64,000 bases of DNA from Amycolatopsis sp. WQ 127309 (GCF_023023025.1 NZ_CP095481.1:4650001-4714000), one strand, 5' to 3'; numbered from the stretch's first letter, positions 27,501 to 35,714 are shown. Numbers and translations are program-made. Notes: generated by a model from the sequence alone, not told the origin.

Positions 27501-28313
27501 CTGGCCACCGGCAGCTGGGACCACACGATGACGTTGCGGGACATCACCGACCCGGCGAAACCCGGGCCGCCGGTGGTGTTCTCGCGGCCGGGCGACGACA
27601 TCGACGCGGTCGCGTTCAGCCCGGACGGCCGGCTCCTGGCCACCGCGGGCGAAGGGCACACGGCGCGGCTCTGGGACCTCGCCGACCGCGCGCACCCGGT
27701 CGAGATCGCCCGGCTGGAAGGCCACGCCGACGACGTCCACACCCTCGCGTTCAGCCCCGACGGCCGGACGCTGGCCACCGCGGGCTGGGACCACACGGCG
27801 CGGCTGTGGGACGTCTCGGCGCCGCGCGCGCCGAAGCCGCTCGCGAAGCTCGAAGGGCACACGGACACGATCTTCTCGATCGCCTTCAGCCCCGACGGCA
27901 AGCGCGTCGCCACGGCGAGCGCCGACCGCACGGTCCGGCTGTGGGACGTCGCCCCCGCGCGCCCGGCGGCGGTGCTGACCGGGCACACCGACATCGTCAT
28001 GGCGGTGTCGTTCAGCGGCGACGGCCACACGCTCGCCTCCGGCGGCTACGACCGCACGATCCGGTTGTGGGACGTCGGCACGGCGGCGCCGCGCGCGGTC
28101 CTGCCCGAGGAACGCGACCGCGTCTACGCCGTGCGGTACGCCCCGGACGGTCACACGCTCGCCGGAGCCGTCGCGGACGGCACGGTCCGGGTGCAGGAAA
28201 CGGATCCCGATCGCGCGGCCGAGCGGATCTGCGCGATCGCGGCCCCACGCATCACACAGGACGAGTGGACGGCGAGCCTGCCGGGCCTGGACTACGCGCC
28301 ACCCTGTCCTTGA
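24558..28313 (+). CDS. HTH / STAND NTPase / transmembrane / 14-repeat WD40 protein
   Basis: 1251 residues from GTG 24558, chosen because AAAGGAGG stands just upstream; an earlier GTG at 24528 lacks a site. Domains: XRE-like HTH (about 15-80; YRELGRRAHYSAGTLSEAAGG); nSTAND1-type NTPase starting PYVGLAAFGAADASRFFGRE, with Walker A GASGSGKSS near 143 and Walker B VVLVVDQFEEVF near 220; arginine-rich stretch and one transmembrane helix (about 536-557); then 14 WD40 repeats (about 618-1220), each with GH..V..VAFSPDG..LATAS.D.TARLWDV, enough for two seven-bladed propellers. By the positive-inside rule the propellers would be outside the cell. Related proteins are common in large actinomycetes and their role is mostly unknown; signalling or defence are possible. 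Confidence 0.95.
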   Translation: MPRPERPLDPGDDLLTDFAADLRRLRESAGNPTYRELGRRAHYSAGTLSEAAGGRKLPSLAVTLAYVRACGGTPGDWEKRWHEVADDRSGADAPAEPEAGESPPYVGLAAFGAADASRFFGRERLVEKLTTRLSRQRFLAVLGASGSGKSSLLRAGLLPAVRGRLVLLTPGARPLQECAVEFAAALGVAPGALLDDFTAHPRNLGLAARQLVREEDEDVVLVVDQFEEVFTLCQDAGERAAFLAALVTATTEPGSRTRVVLGIRTDFYTHCARHADLAEAMQDAQVLLGPMTTEELRQAISRPAVDAGYRVENALVSRLVADATGQPGVLPLLSHALLETWRRRRGTTLTLAGYESTGGIERAVAQTSEGTFATLSARQQRLARQIFLRMTALGEGTEDTKRRLSRDELDTEDDDTAVVLAELAAARLVTLDDTGIDIAHEALIRGWPRLREWLTEDREGLRVHRQLTEATDAWESVERDPGWLYRGTRLAIAREWAARQDSVLSQRERRFLDASLAVEHAEQQRERRRTRRLRQLVALLAVLLVFAVGATAYAVRAESTATGQRNSALAQKVAGQALAMRATNPALAAQLALAAYRLDPAADARGAVLGVFATPYSTRLTGHTGRINTVALRPDGQVLATASWDGTARLWDVRDPHHPAPLARLSGHTGNVNNVAFAADGRTVATAGFDGTVRVWDVTDPHRPGPGVVVERHEGKAYAVAFSPAGPLLATGDVDGTLRLYDTASRKQVGELTGHTSYVNNLAFSADGRLLASASADETARLWDVAGRRALGVATGHTDVVHSVAFSPDGHTLATASADQSARLWDVTDPARPAQLSALLAHKAIVRSVAFTPDGRTLATTGFDRTARLWDVADPRRPREPAPLPGHTGAVGSAVFSRDGRTLATASDDQTARLWDLPGPAVPAHTDKACDVDFGPGGLLVTGGYDKTVRLRDLGTVRPLATIDGFGDAVCGVAISPDGRTLATGSWDHTMTLRDITDPAKPGPPVVFSRPGDDIDAVAFSPDGRLLATAGEGHTARLWDLADRAHPVEIARLEGHADDVHTLAFSPDGRTLATAGWDHTARLWDVSAPRAPKPLAKLEGHTDTIFSIAFSPDGKRVATASADRTVRLWDVAPARPAAVLTGHTDIVMAVSFSGDGHTLASGGYDRTIRLWDVGTAAPRAVLPEERDRVYAVRYAPDGHTLAGAVADGTVRVQETDPDRAAERICAIAAPRITQDEWTASLPGLDYAPPCP

Positions 28314-28355
28314 CCCGCGCTGCCCTTGAACGGCGCAACGACGTTGTTCGGCGTT

Positions 28356-28389
28356 GTTGTTCGGTAGCCGATCGCGGACACCGAACAAC
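28356..28389. repeat. Inverted repeat downstream of the WD40 gene
   Basis: GTTGTTCGGT (28356-28365) and ACCGAACAAC (28380-28389), 14-nt loop; a second GTTGTTCGG lies at 28343. Possible terminator or part of a dispersed repeat. Confidence 0.5.
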
Positions 28390-28451
28390 CCGGATCGACT
28401 AGACATGCCCTCGGACGGACGCGTCCCACGAACGTTTCGCTCACCGGGGGT

Positions 28452-28511
28452 CTGAAGGGCTCCTTCAAGGGCACGGGAAGTTGCCTCCCGCCCCTCGAAG
28501 GAGCCCTTCAG
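28452..28511. terminator. Terminator-like stem-loop
   Basis: CTGAAGGGCTCCTTC (28452-28466) pairs perfectly with GAAGGAGCCCTTCAG (28497-28511). It lies 140 nt after the WD40 stop. Same sequence family as the hairpin at 3732-3786. Confidence 0.7.
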
Positions 28512-28568
28512 CTTTCCCGGGCTCGGCTCAGCCCGCCGGGATCCCGTGTGGGAGCGAGTCACGCCCCG

Positions 28569-28820
28569 GATCACGCGAGTTCCGCCTGTGATCACGCGAG
28601 TTCCGGCCCGGATCACGTGGGTTCCGGCTCGGATCACGTGGGTTCCGGCTCGGATCACGTGGGTTCCGGCTCGGATCACGTGGGTTCCGGCTCGGATCAC
28701 GTGGGTTCCGGCTCGGATCACGTGGGTTCCGGCTCGGATCACGTGGGTTCCGGCTCGGATCACGTGGGTTCCGGCCCGGATCACGTGAGTTCCGGCCCGG
28801 ATCACGTGGGTTCCGCTTCA
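28569..28820. repeat. 21-bp tandem repeat array, 12 units
   Basis: Unit GATCACGTGGGTTCCGGCTC plus one G. Units start at 28569 and every 21 bp to 28800. The seven from 28611 to 28757 are identical; the outer ones vary at a few positions (CGCGAG for CGTGGG, CCCG for CTCG). A degenerate thirteenth copy follows. All six frames stay open because 21 is a multiple of 3, which creates spurious long ORFs. It lies between a convergent gene pair. Confidence 0.95.
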
Positions 28821-28901
28821 GGCCACGCGAGCCATTCCCGCCCTCGCCGTGTCCGCTCGGGCAAGACCTCGCCGCTCCCCGGGAGCGCCAGACCGAGCGG
28901 C

Positions 28902-31019
28902 TCAGCCCGCCGGGATCCAGTCGGGGTTCGAGGCCAGCACGGTCAGCTGCTGCGTCGCGCGGGTCAGCGCCACGTACAGCACCCGGCGTCCGGTCGTCGA
29001 CTCCGTGACCAGGTCGATCGGCTCGACCAGGACCACCGCGTCGTACTCCAGGCCCTTCGAATCCAGGCTGCCCACGACCTTCAGCCGCTCGTCCGCCTGG
29101 TCCGCCAGCCAGCCCGCGACCTCCGGGACGCGGTCCATCGCCGTGATCACGCCGACCGTGCCCTCGACCGCGCCGAGCAGCTCCTTCACCGCGGCCTGGG
29201 TCGCCGACGCGAGGCCGGCCGGCTCGACCGGGCGGACGTCCGGTTCGACGCCCGTCTTGCGGACCGCCACCGGCAGCTCGCCCGCTTCCGCGTGGCCGGT
29301 CACCACCTTGGCCGCCAGGTCGAAGATCTCGGCCGAGTTCCGGTAGTTCGTGCGCAGCGTGAACCGCCGCCGGGTCGTCTTGACCCCGAACGCCTGGTCG
29401 CGGGCCTGTGCCGCCTCCGCCGGGTCCGGCCATGAGCTCTGCACCGGGTCGCCGACGACCGTCCAGCTCGCGTACTTCCCGCGCCGCCCGACCATCCGCC
29501 ACTGCATCGGCGACAGGTCCTGCGACTCGTCGACGACCACGTGCGAGTACTCGTCGTAGTGCTCCGGCCGGGTGGTGCCGCCTCCGCCGCGCTCGACCTC
29601 GCCCTCGACCACCTGACGGCGCTTGCGCTTCGGCGGCGGCCCGAGCAGCACCCGCAGCTCGTCGAGCAGCGCGACGTCCGCGATCGACCAGCCCCGCGAG
29701 CGGTCCGCGAGGTCCACGGCCAGCAGCGAGATCTCCGGCCGGTTCAGCACGCCCTTCGCCGCCGCCGCCAGCCGCTTCTCCTCGCCCAGCCACTTCAGGA
29801 TCTGCGCCGGGTACAGCACCGGCCACCACACGACCAGGAAGCGGTGGAACTCGATCCGCTCGCCGAGGTCGGAGACCAGGTCGGCCCGCTCGAACGGCTT
29901 GCCGTCGGCCTTCGCGTACCCCTCGGCCTTCGTCGCCAGCGCGTCCAGCAGCATCTCCGCCGCCCGGATCCGCGACCGGTTGGGCGGCGCGCCCTGCGTG
30001 TGGGCCTTGCGGCGCACCTTCTCCAGCTCGCGCGCGTCCAGCTTGAGGACCTCGCCGCGGTAGACGATCCGCATCTCCTCCGGCGCGTCCGGCGGTGTGT
30101 CGCGCAGCGCGCGCAGCAGCACCCGCCGCATCCGCAGCGAGCCCTTGATCGCGGCCAGCGGCGCCGCGTCCTGCCGCGTCGCCTCCAGGCCGTCGAGGAC
30201 CTCGCCGAGCGCGCGGAGCTCGACGTTCGTCTCACCCATCGAGGGGAGGACGCGCGAGATGTAGCTGGTGAACACCCCGGACGGCCCGATCACGAGCACG
30301 CCGGCCCCGCCGAGCTGACGGCGGTGGCGGTAGAGCAGGTAGGCGGCGCGGTGCAGGGCGACGGCGGTCTTGCCGGTGCCCGGCCCGCCGGTGATCTCCG
30401 TGACGCCGCGCCACGGCGCCCGGATGACCTCGTCCTGCTCCTTCTGGATGGTCGCGACGATGTCGCGCATCTTCTCGCCGCGCGAGCGCCCCAGCGCGGC
30501 CATCAGCGCGCCCTCGCCGACGATCTGCATGTCCTCGGGCACGGCGTCGGCCATCAGCACGTCGTCGTCGACGTCCAGCACGTTCTGCCCGGAGCAGCGG
30601 ATCACCCGCCGGCGCACGACGTCCATCGGCTCTTCGGCGGTGGCCTGGTAGAACGCCGCCGCGGCCGGGGCGCGCCAGTCCGTGACGAGGTTGTCGAACT
30701 CCGCGTCGCGGATGCCGAGCCGGCCGACGTAGACGCGTTCGTCGTCCTCGCGCAGGTCGAGCCGGCCGAAGACCAGGCCCTCGTACTCGGCGTCGAGCGA
30801 CTGCAGCGTCTGGTTGGCGTGGTACACCATCATGTCGCGCTCGAACAGCATCGACGCCTGCTCGAAGATCGCCTCGCGCTGCGCGCCCTGGCCGAGCTCG
30901 TAGCCCTTGGTGCGCATCGCCTCGGCCTGGGTCCGCAGTTCGTCCAGACGGGTGTAGACGTGATCGACGTGGGCTTGTTCGATGGCGATCTCGGCCCGTC
31001 TGACCCGAGGTTCCGACAC
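28902..31019 (-). CDS. helD: HelD-like superfamily 1 helicase-related protein
   Basis: 705 residues; GTG 31019 (VSEPRVRRAE) with AAGGAG 8 nt upstream, preferred over the longer frame. N-terminal coiled coil (IEQAHVDHVYTRLDELRTQAEAM) as in HelD, then Walker A GGPGTGKTAVALHRAAY near 211, Walker B VVVDESQDLSPMQWRM near 496, motif III-like VGDPVQSSW, and C-terminal ATP-site motifs GLEYDAVVLVEP and LYVALTRATQQL. Actinobacterial HelD binds RNA polymerase, pushes into its channels and releases it from DNA; in some species it gives rifamycin tolerance. That is established for homologues, not shown here. Confidence 0.92.
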   Translation of the reverse strand: MSEPRVRRAEIAIEQAHVDHVYTRLDELRTQAEAMRTKGYELGQGAQREAIFEQASMLFERDMMVYHANQTLQSLDAEYEGLVFGRLDLREDDERVYVGRLGIRDAEFDNLVTDWRAPAAAAFYQATAEEPMDVVRRRVIRCSGQNVLDVDDDVLMADAVPEDMQIVGEGALMAALGRSRGEKMRDIVATIQKEQDEVIRAPWRGVTEITGGPGTGKTAVALHRAAYLLYRHRRQLGGAGVLVIGPSGVFTSYISRVLPSMGETNVELRALGEVLDGLEATRQDAAPLAAIKGSLRMRRVLLRALRDTPPDAPEEMRIVYRGEVLKLDARELEKVRRKAHTQGAPPNRSRIRAAEMLLDALATKAEGYAKADGKPFERADLVSDLGERIEFHRFLVVWWPVLYPAQILKWLGEEKRLAAAAKGVLNRPEISLLAVDLADRSRGWSIADVALLDELRVLLGPPPKRKRRQVVEGEVERGGGGTTRPEHYDEYSHVVVDESQDLSPMQWRMVGRRGKYASWTVVGDPVQSSWPDPAEAAQARDQAFGVKTTRRRFTLRTNYRNSAEIFDLAAKVVTGHAEAGELPVAVRKTGVEPDVRPVEPAGLASATQAAVKELLGAVEGTVGVITAMDRVPEVAGWLADQADERLKVVGSLDSKGLEYDAVVLVEPIDLVTESTTGRRVLYVALTRATQQLTVLASNPDWIPAG

Positions 31020-31142
31020 GCATGGCTCCTTGACAGCTCTGGATCGCCTCCGAGGGCGAAGAACGACTCTACGCGTTGCGTCCGGCGGGTTCACCAATGT
31101 CCCGGCCATCCGTGCTCCGTGTCATCCCCGCACAATCAGGGG

Positions 31143-31703
31143 GTGACCAGGATCGTGGCCGGAACGGCGGGCGGACGGCGGCTGAAGGTGCCCCCGAAGG
31201 GCACCCGGCCGACGTCGGAACGCGTGCGGGAGGCCCTGTTCAACGCCCTCGGGACGGCCGGCGAGCTGGACGGCGCGCACGTGCTCGACCTCTACGCGGG
31301 CTCCGGCGCGCTCGGCCTGGAGGCGCTGTCCCGCGGCGCCGCCGGCGCGCTGTTCGTCGAGTCCGACCGGCGCGCCGTCGACGTCCTGCGCGGCAACGTC
31401 GCGACGGTGGGCCTGGGCGGCACGGTCCGCGCGGGCCAGGTCGAGGCGGTGGTCGCCGCGCCGGCGCCGCGGGCCTACGACCTGGTGCTCGCCGACCCGC
31501 CCTACGCCGTGGACGCCGCGGCCCTCGGCAAGGTCCTCGCGGCGCTGGCCGAGGGCGGCTGGCTCGGCGAGAGCGCGCTGGTCGTGATCGAACGCGCCGC
31601 GCGTGACGGCGAGCCGGACTGGCCGGCCGGCTTCGAGCCCTCGCGCGCGAAGAAGTACGGCGACACCGCGGTGTATTGGGCGGAATTCGCGGCTGTGGTG
31701 TGA
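31143..31703 (+). CDS. rsmD: 16S rRNA (guanine966-N2)-methyltransferase
   Basis: 186 residues; GTG 31143. SAM-binding motif I DLYAGSGALGLEA (49-61) and catalytic motif DPPY (118-121), with the RsmD N-terminal signature RIVAGTAGGRRLKVP and RPTSERVREALFN. Methylates G966 in the small ribosomal subunit. 42 nt before coaD, the usual actinobacterial pair. Confidence 0.96.
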   Translation: MTRIVAGTAGGRRLKVPPKGTRPTSERVREALFNALGTAGELDGAHVLDLYAGSGALGLEALSRGAAGALFVESDRRAVDVLRGNVATVGLGGTVRAGQVEAVVAAPAPRAYDLVLADPPYAVDAAALGKVLAALAEGGWLGESALVVIERAARDGEPDWPAGFEPSRAKKYGDTAVYWAEFAAVV

Positions 31704-31745
31704 ACCACCCCGCGTGGAGCGCGCGGGCACGGTAGCGTCCGCGCC

Positions 31746-32231
31746 ATGCGGCGTGCGGTCTGTCCCGGTTCCTACGATCCGGCCACCAACGGGCACCTCG
31801 ACATCATCGAGCGGGCGAGCAGGCTGTTCGACGAGGTCGTCGTCGCGGTGGGGGTGAACAAGAGCAAGAAGGGCCTCTTCGAACTCGGAGAGCGCCTGGA
31901 GATGCTGCGCGAGATCACCTCGAAGCTGCCGAACGTGCGGATCGACTCGTGGGAAGGCCTGCTGGTCGACTACTGCCGCGACAACGACATCGCGGCGATC
32001 GCCAAGGGCCTGCGCTCGGTCAGCGACTTCGACTACGAGCTGCAGATGGCGCAGATGAACCGCGAGCTCACCGGCGTCGAGACGCTGCTGATGGCGAACA
32101 ACCCGGCGTACGGGTTCGTGTCGAGCTCGCTGGTCAAGGAGGTCGCGGCCCTCGGCGGCGACATCGAGCACCTGGTGCCCGAGATCGTCTACGAGCGGCT
32201 GTCGGCGAAGTTCCCCGCGCTCGGCCGCTGA
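31746..32231 (+). CDS. coaD: Phosphopantetheine adenylyltransferase
   Basis: 161 residues, full length. Nucleotidyltransferase motif CPGSYDPATNGHLDII (His17 binds ATP), KGLRSVSDFDYELQMAQMNR and SSSLVKEVAALGGD are diagnostic. Makes dephospho-CoA from 4'-phosphopantetheine and ATP, the penultimate step of CoA synthesis. TAGCGT ends 7 nt before the ATG and there is no ribosome site, so a leaderless transcript is likely. Confidence 0.97.
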   Translation: MRRAVCPGSYDPATNGHLDIIERASRLFDEVVVAVGVNKSKKGLFELGERLEMLREITSKLPNVRIDSWEGLLVDYCRDNDIAAIAKGLRSVSDFDYELQMAQMNRELTGVETLLMANNPAYGFVSSSLVKEVAALGGDIEHLVPEIVYERLSAKFPALGR

Positions 32232-32352
32232 CGCTCCACAAGAGAGCCCCGCGCGTCCGGTTCCCCTCGATCGGCCCCCTACGAACGTCGGGACTTCGGG
32301 CCGGCAGCGGCGGAGTTCACATTCCCGTCTTCTGACGATCACTCGATCGGGT

Positions 32353-32358
32353 TACGGT
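32353..32358 (+). promoter_or_regulatory. Probable -10 box of the ribonuclease gene
   Basis: TACGGT ends 6 nt before ATG 32365; TTCTGA lies about 17 nt upstream. No ribosome site is present, implying a leaderless mRNA. Confidence 0.45.
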
Positions 32359-32364
32359 CCGAAA

Positions 32365-33066
32365 ATGACCAACTCCCGATCTCGCCTGGTCGCGGTTGTC
32401 TTCGCGCTCCTGGCCACGCTGTTCACCGGGGTCACCGCCGCCGAAGCGGTCACCAGCGCACCCGCCGTCGCGGCGCAGAACCAGTGCGGCAACCTCGCCG
32501 GGTTCACGCACAAGGCGCTCTCGTCGCTGCCCGCCGAGGCCACGACGACCTACAACCTCATCAAGAAGGGCGGGCCGTTCCCCTACCCGCAGAACGACGG
32601 CGTCGTGTTCGACAACCGGGAGGGCATCCTGCCGTCCTGCGCGACGAGCTACTACCACGAGTACACGGTGCCGACCCCGGGCGCGAGCAACCGCGGCACG
32701 CGCCGCATCGTGACCGGCAGCGGCGGCGAGTACTTCTACACCGGCGACCACTACGCCACCTTCCAGGTCGTCGACATCGGCGGTGGCGGCACGCCGTCGC
32801 AGTGCGGCAACCTGTCCGGCCTGGCGAAGATCGGCTACTCGCAGCTCTCGGCGGCGGCGAAGACCGTGGTGGACAACGTCCGCGGCGGCGCGTCCACCGG
32901 CACGACCTACGAGAACCGCGAAGGTGTGCTCCCGGCCTGCGCGGCGGGCTACTACAAGCTCTTCGCCGTCGGCACGAACGACCGCGTGATCTCCGGCAAG
33001 GCCGGCGAGCTGGCCTACACCCCCGACCGCTACGTCACCTTCAAGGCCGTCGACCTGAACTCCTGA
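32365..33066 (+). CDS. Secreted guanyl-specific ribonuclease, tandem RNase Sa-like domains
   Basis: 233 residues; signal peptide to about residue 37. Domain 1 (about 40-137) matches Streptomyces RNase Sa closely: LSSLPAEATTTYNLI, GPFPY, GVVFDNREG, YYHEYTV, GTRRIVTG and TGDHYATF, with catalytic Glu99, Arg114 and His129. Domain 2 (about 147-231) repeats the fold (CGNLSG, YENREGVLP, RVISG, RYVTFKAVD) but at the aligned positions has Leu199 for Glu and Arg222 for His, and it lacks the GPFPY loop, so it is probably inactive. RNase Sa has one domain of 96 residues. No barstar-like inhibitor gene is adjacent. Confidence 0.93.
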   Translation: MTNSRSRLVAVVFALLATLFTGVTAAEAVTSAPAVAAQNQCGNLAGFTHKALSSLPAEATTTYNLIKKGGPFPYPQNDGVVFDNREGILPSCATSYYHEYTVPTPGASNRGTRRIVTGSGGEYFYTGDHYATFQVVDIGGGGTPSQCGNLSGLAKIGYSQLSAAAKTVVDNVRGGASTGTTYENREGVLPACAAGYYKLFAVGTNDRVISGKAGELAYTPDRYVTFKAVDLNS

Positions 33067-33081
33067 ACGCGGTGACTCCCT

Positions 33082-33108
33082 CGTCCGTGGCCATTCGGGA
33101 CACGGACG
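33082..33108. terminator. Possible terminator of the ribonuclease gene
   Basis: CGTCCGTG (33082-33089) and CACGGACG (33101-33108) form an 8-bp stem with an 11-nt loop, 15 nt after the stop. Confidence 0.5.
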
Positions 33109-33121
33109 GGGGAGACCCGGC

Positions 33122-33229
33122 GCGACCCACGACCAGCTCGTCAAGGTGATCACCGATCCGGCGTTCACCCGGTCGTGGGACGCGGACACGCCCGGCGCCG
33201 TGCGCCTTCACCGCTTCGGCGCCGGATGA
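33122..33229 (+). pseudogene. Possible 5'-truncated gene remnant
   Basis: The frame ending in TGA at 33227-33229 reads ATHDQLVKVITDPAFTRSWD and then DTPGAVRLHRFGAG, with protein-like composition, but there is no start codon within this gap and the frame runs back into the ribonuclease gene in another phase. It looks like the C-terminal remnant of a lost gene. The alternative is chance. Confidence 0.25.
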
Positions 33230-33267
33230 GGGCAGACTGGTCCTAGCGACAGGGGATTGGAGTTGCC

Positions 33268-33996
33268 GTGTACCGGGTTTTCGAGGCGCTCGACGAGCTC
33301 GTCACCATCGTCGAGGAGGCGCGCGGCGTCCCGATGACGTCCAGCTGCGTGGTGCCCCGCGGCGACGTCCTCGAACTCCTGGACGACGTCCGCGACGCAC
33401 TGCCGGCGGAGGTCGACGACGCCCAGGACGTGCTGGACAAGCGCGACGACCTGATCCACGCCGCCCGCAAGGAGGCGGGCGAGACGGTCGCGGGGGCGAA
33501 CTCCGAGGCCGAGCGCGCGATCGCCGAGGCCACCGACGAGGCCGAGCGCATCCTGGCCGACGCCCGGGCGCGGGCGGAGCAGATGCTCGCCGACGCCCAC
33601 GACCAGGCCGACCGCACGGTCGCGGCGGGCCAGGCCGAGTACCAGAACCTCACCGACCGCTCCCGCGGCGAGTCGGAGCGGATGATCCAGGCCGGCCGCG
33701 ACGCCTACGACCGCGCCATCGAAGACGGCCGTCTCGAGCAGTCCCGGCTGGTCGCGCAGACGGAGGTCGTCCAGGCGGCGCACGCCGAATCGGCCCGCAT
33801 CGTCGACGAGGCGCACGCGGAAGCGGATCGCCAGCGCGGCGACTGCGACGCGTACGTCGACGGCAAGCTGGCGGAGTTCTCGGAGCTGCTGGCGACGACG
33901 CTGCGCACCGTCGACTCGGGCCGCAACCACCTGCGTTCCCCGGCGAACCTGCCCAACAGCGGCGGCCGCCCGACGCTCTACGACTATCAGGTGTGA
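33268..33996 (+). CDS. sepIVA: SepIVA-like (DivIVA-family) septation protein
   Basis: 242 residues; GTG 33268 with GGGGATTGGAG upstream. N-terminal YRVFEALDELVTIVEEARGVPMTSSCVVPR is the DivIVA-like module seen in mycobacterial SepIVA (Rv2927c); then an almost continuous coiled coil (about 50-210) rich in Ala/Glu/Arg heptads. In mycobacteria it localises to the septum and is needed for division. Its position before DUF177-rpmF-rnc is the same as in mycobacteria. Confidence 0.88.
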   Translation: MYRVFEALDELVTIVEEARGVPMTSSCVVPRGDVLELLDDVRDALPAEVDDAQDVLDKRDDLIHAARKEAGETVAGANSEAERAIAEATDEAERILADARARAEQMLADAHDQADRTVAAGQAEYQNLTDRSRGESERMIQAGRDAYDRAIEDGRLEQSRLVAQTEVVQAAHAESARIVDEAHAEADRQRGDCDAYVDGKLAEFSELLATTLRTVDSGRNHLRSPANLPNSGGRPTLYDYQV

Positions 33997-34073
33997 CGAG
34001 CCTCTCGGCCGCTTGGTGACGCGCGTGGGTGCCAGCTCGAACGGGCCGGCACCCCGTGCGTACTCTGGACTGG

Positions 34074-34682
34074 ATGTCCGAGAACAAGACCCCCCAGCTC
34101 GATGGCCGCAGCCCGTGGGTGATCGACACCCGTGAGCTCGGCCGTCACGCCGGTCTCAGCCGCGCTCTGCAGCGCAGCGTGCCGGTGGAGACGCCCCTGG
34201 GCGTCCCCGATGTCATCACCATCGACGCCGGCTCCGAGCTCCGGCTCGACCTGCTGCTCGAGTCCGTCGTCGAAGGTGTGCTCGTCAGCGGCACCGCGAC
34301 GGCGACCGCGAAGGGCAACTGCGCGCGCTGCCTCGACCCGCTCGTCGAGGAGGTCGAGGTCGAGGTCCAGGAGCTGTTCGCCTACCCGGGGTCGGTCACC
34401 GAGGAGACCACCGACGAGGACGAGATCCCGCGGCTGGTCGACGACCGCATCGACCTCGAGCCGACCGTCCGCGACGCCGTCGTCCTGGCGCTGCCCTTGG
34501 CGCCGCTGTGCACCGAAGACTGCGCCGGGCTCTGCATCGGCTGCGGCGTCAAGTGGGCCGATCTCGAGCCCGGACACGGGCATGAGAAGATAGACCCTCG
34601 GTGGGCCGCACTGGTCGAGCGCTTCGACGAGAATGCGGGCGAAAAGCCTGCGCAGGACCCCGCTGAGCAAGAGCAAGCCTGA
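34074..34682 (+). CDS. DUF177 (YceD) protein
   Basis: 202 residues from ATG 34074 (MSENKTP). DUF177 features: [13 protein letters not shown], the CARCLDPL knuckle, and [13 protein letters not shown] (four cysteines, probably metal-binding). Almost always found immediately before rpmF and implicated in 23S rRNA processing or large-subunit assembly. TACTCT at 34061-34066 is a likely -10 with a leaderless start. Begins the operon DUF177-rpmF-rnc. Confidence 0.93.
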   Translation: MSENKTPQLDGRSPWVIDTRELGRHAGLSRALQRSVPVETPLGVPDVITIDAGSELRLDLLLESVVEGVLVSGTATATAKGNCARCLDPLVEEVEVEVQELFAYPGSVTEETTDEDEIPRLVDDRIDLEPTVRDAVVLALPLAPLCTEDCAGLCIGCGVKWADLEPGHGHEKIDPRWAALVERFDENAGEKPAQDPAEQEQA

Positions 34683-34752
34683 CGAGCGTCCAGCTCGTCG
34701 GTGAGGAAAGTTCGCTCGCACCGCGAGCAGACCGTCTTAAGGAGATCTACTC

Positions 34753-34935
34753 GTGGCCGTCCCGAAGCGGAAGATGTCGCGATCCAACACGCGCGCCCGC
34801 CGCAGCCAGTGGAAGGCGGCTCCGGTTCAGCTGGTGCCCTGCTCCAACCGCGCCTGCAAGCAGCCGAAGCTCCAGCACATCGCGTGCCCGTCGTGCGGCC
34901 AGCACAACGGCCGCCAGGTCGTCGAGCCCGCCTGA
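34753..34935 (+). CDS. rpmF: 50S ribosomal protein L32
   Basis: 60 residues; GTG start with AAGGAG upstream. [20 protein letters not shown] is the L32 N-terminus. Cysteines 30, 35, 45 and 48 form a zinc ribbon, so this is the zinc-containing (C+) form. It lies between DUF177 and rnc. Confidence 0.97.
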   Translation: MAVPKRKMSRSNTRARRSQWKAAPVQLVPCSNRACKQPKLQHIACPSCGQHNGRQVVEPA

Positions 34936-34948
34936 TCGGGTAGCCGAT

Positions 34949-35698
34949 ATGGGGGGCAAGACGCCCGGGGGACCACCAGCCGATTCGGCGGCGTTGCTCG
35001 AAGCGCTCGGGGTCACACTCGGCCCCGAGCTACTCGTTCTGTCGCTGACCCACCGTTCGTACGCGTACGAAAACGGGGGCCTGCCGCCGAACGAGCGGCT
35101 GGAGTTCCTCGGTGACGCCGTGCTCGGCCTGGTCGTCACCGATCACCTGTACAACACACACCCCGACCTGCCCGAAGGTCAGCTCGCAAAACTCCGTGCC
35201 AGCGTCGTCAACATGCACGCGCTGGCCCGGGTCGCGCGCGGGCTGGGCGAGGGCGGGCTCGGGGCGCACCTGTTGCTGGGCAAGGGCGAAGAGCTCACCG
35301 GCGGCCGGGACAAGGCGAGCATCCTCGCCGACGGCTTGGAGGCGGTGATCGGTGCCGTCTACCTCGCGCACGGCATCGAGATCGCCCGCAAGCTCGTGCA
35401 CCACCTCTTCGACGGGCTGCTCGCCGAAGCTCCGCTGCGCGGTGCCGGTCTCGACTGGAAGACCAGCCTGCAGGAGCTGACGGCGTCGGCCGGTCTCGGT
35501 GTGCCCGAGTACCGCGTCGAGGACACGGGCCCGGACCACCGCAAGGAGTTCACGGCCACCGTCCTCATCGGCGGCCGTCCCCTCGGCACGGGTTCGGGTT
35601 CGACGAAGAAGGAAGCCGAGCAGAAGGCCGCCGAGACGGCTTGGCGCTCGCTGTCGGCCGAGCTCGAGGCCGAGAAGAAGGACACCGGGGACGCCTGA
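34949..35698 (+). CDS. rnc: Ribonuclease III
   Basis: 249 residues. Signature [14 protein letters not shown] (48-61), [11 protein letters not shown], and [18 protein letters not shown] with the second acidic site; C-terminal dsRNA-binding domain from [16 protein letters not shown] through [18 protein letters not shown]. Cleaves double-stranded RNA, including rRNA precursors. Starts 13 nt after rpmF; a large stem-loop with a T-rich tail follows. Confidence 0.97.
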   Translation: MGGKTPGGPPADSAALLEALGVTLGPELLVLSLTHRSYAYENGGLPPNERLEFLGDAVLGLVVTDHLYNTHPDLPEGQLAKLRASVVNMHALARVARGLGEGGLGAHLLLGKGEELTGGRDKASILADGLEAVIGAVYLAHGIEIARKLVHHLFDGLLAEAPLRGAGLDWKTSLQELTASAGLGVPEYRVEDTGPDHRKEFTATVLIGGRPLGTGSGSTKKEAEQKAAETAWRSLSAELEAEKKDTGDA

Positions 35699-35714
35699 AG
35701 CTCGCGTTCCCCTG

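Noticed and set aside
24507..28805. A 1432-codon open frame on the minus strand opposite the WD40 gene
   Set aside because: It is antisense to a clear domain-rich gene; openness comes from GC-rich third positions and the 21-bp repeat.
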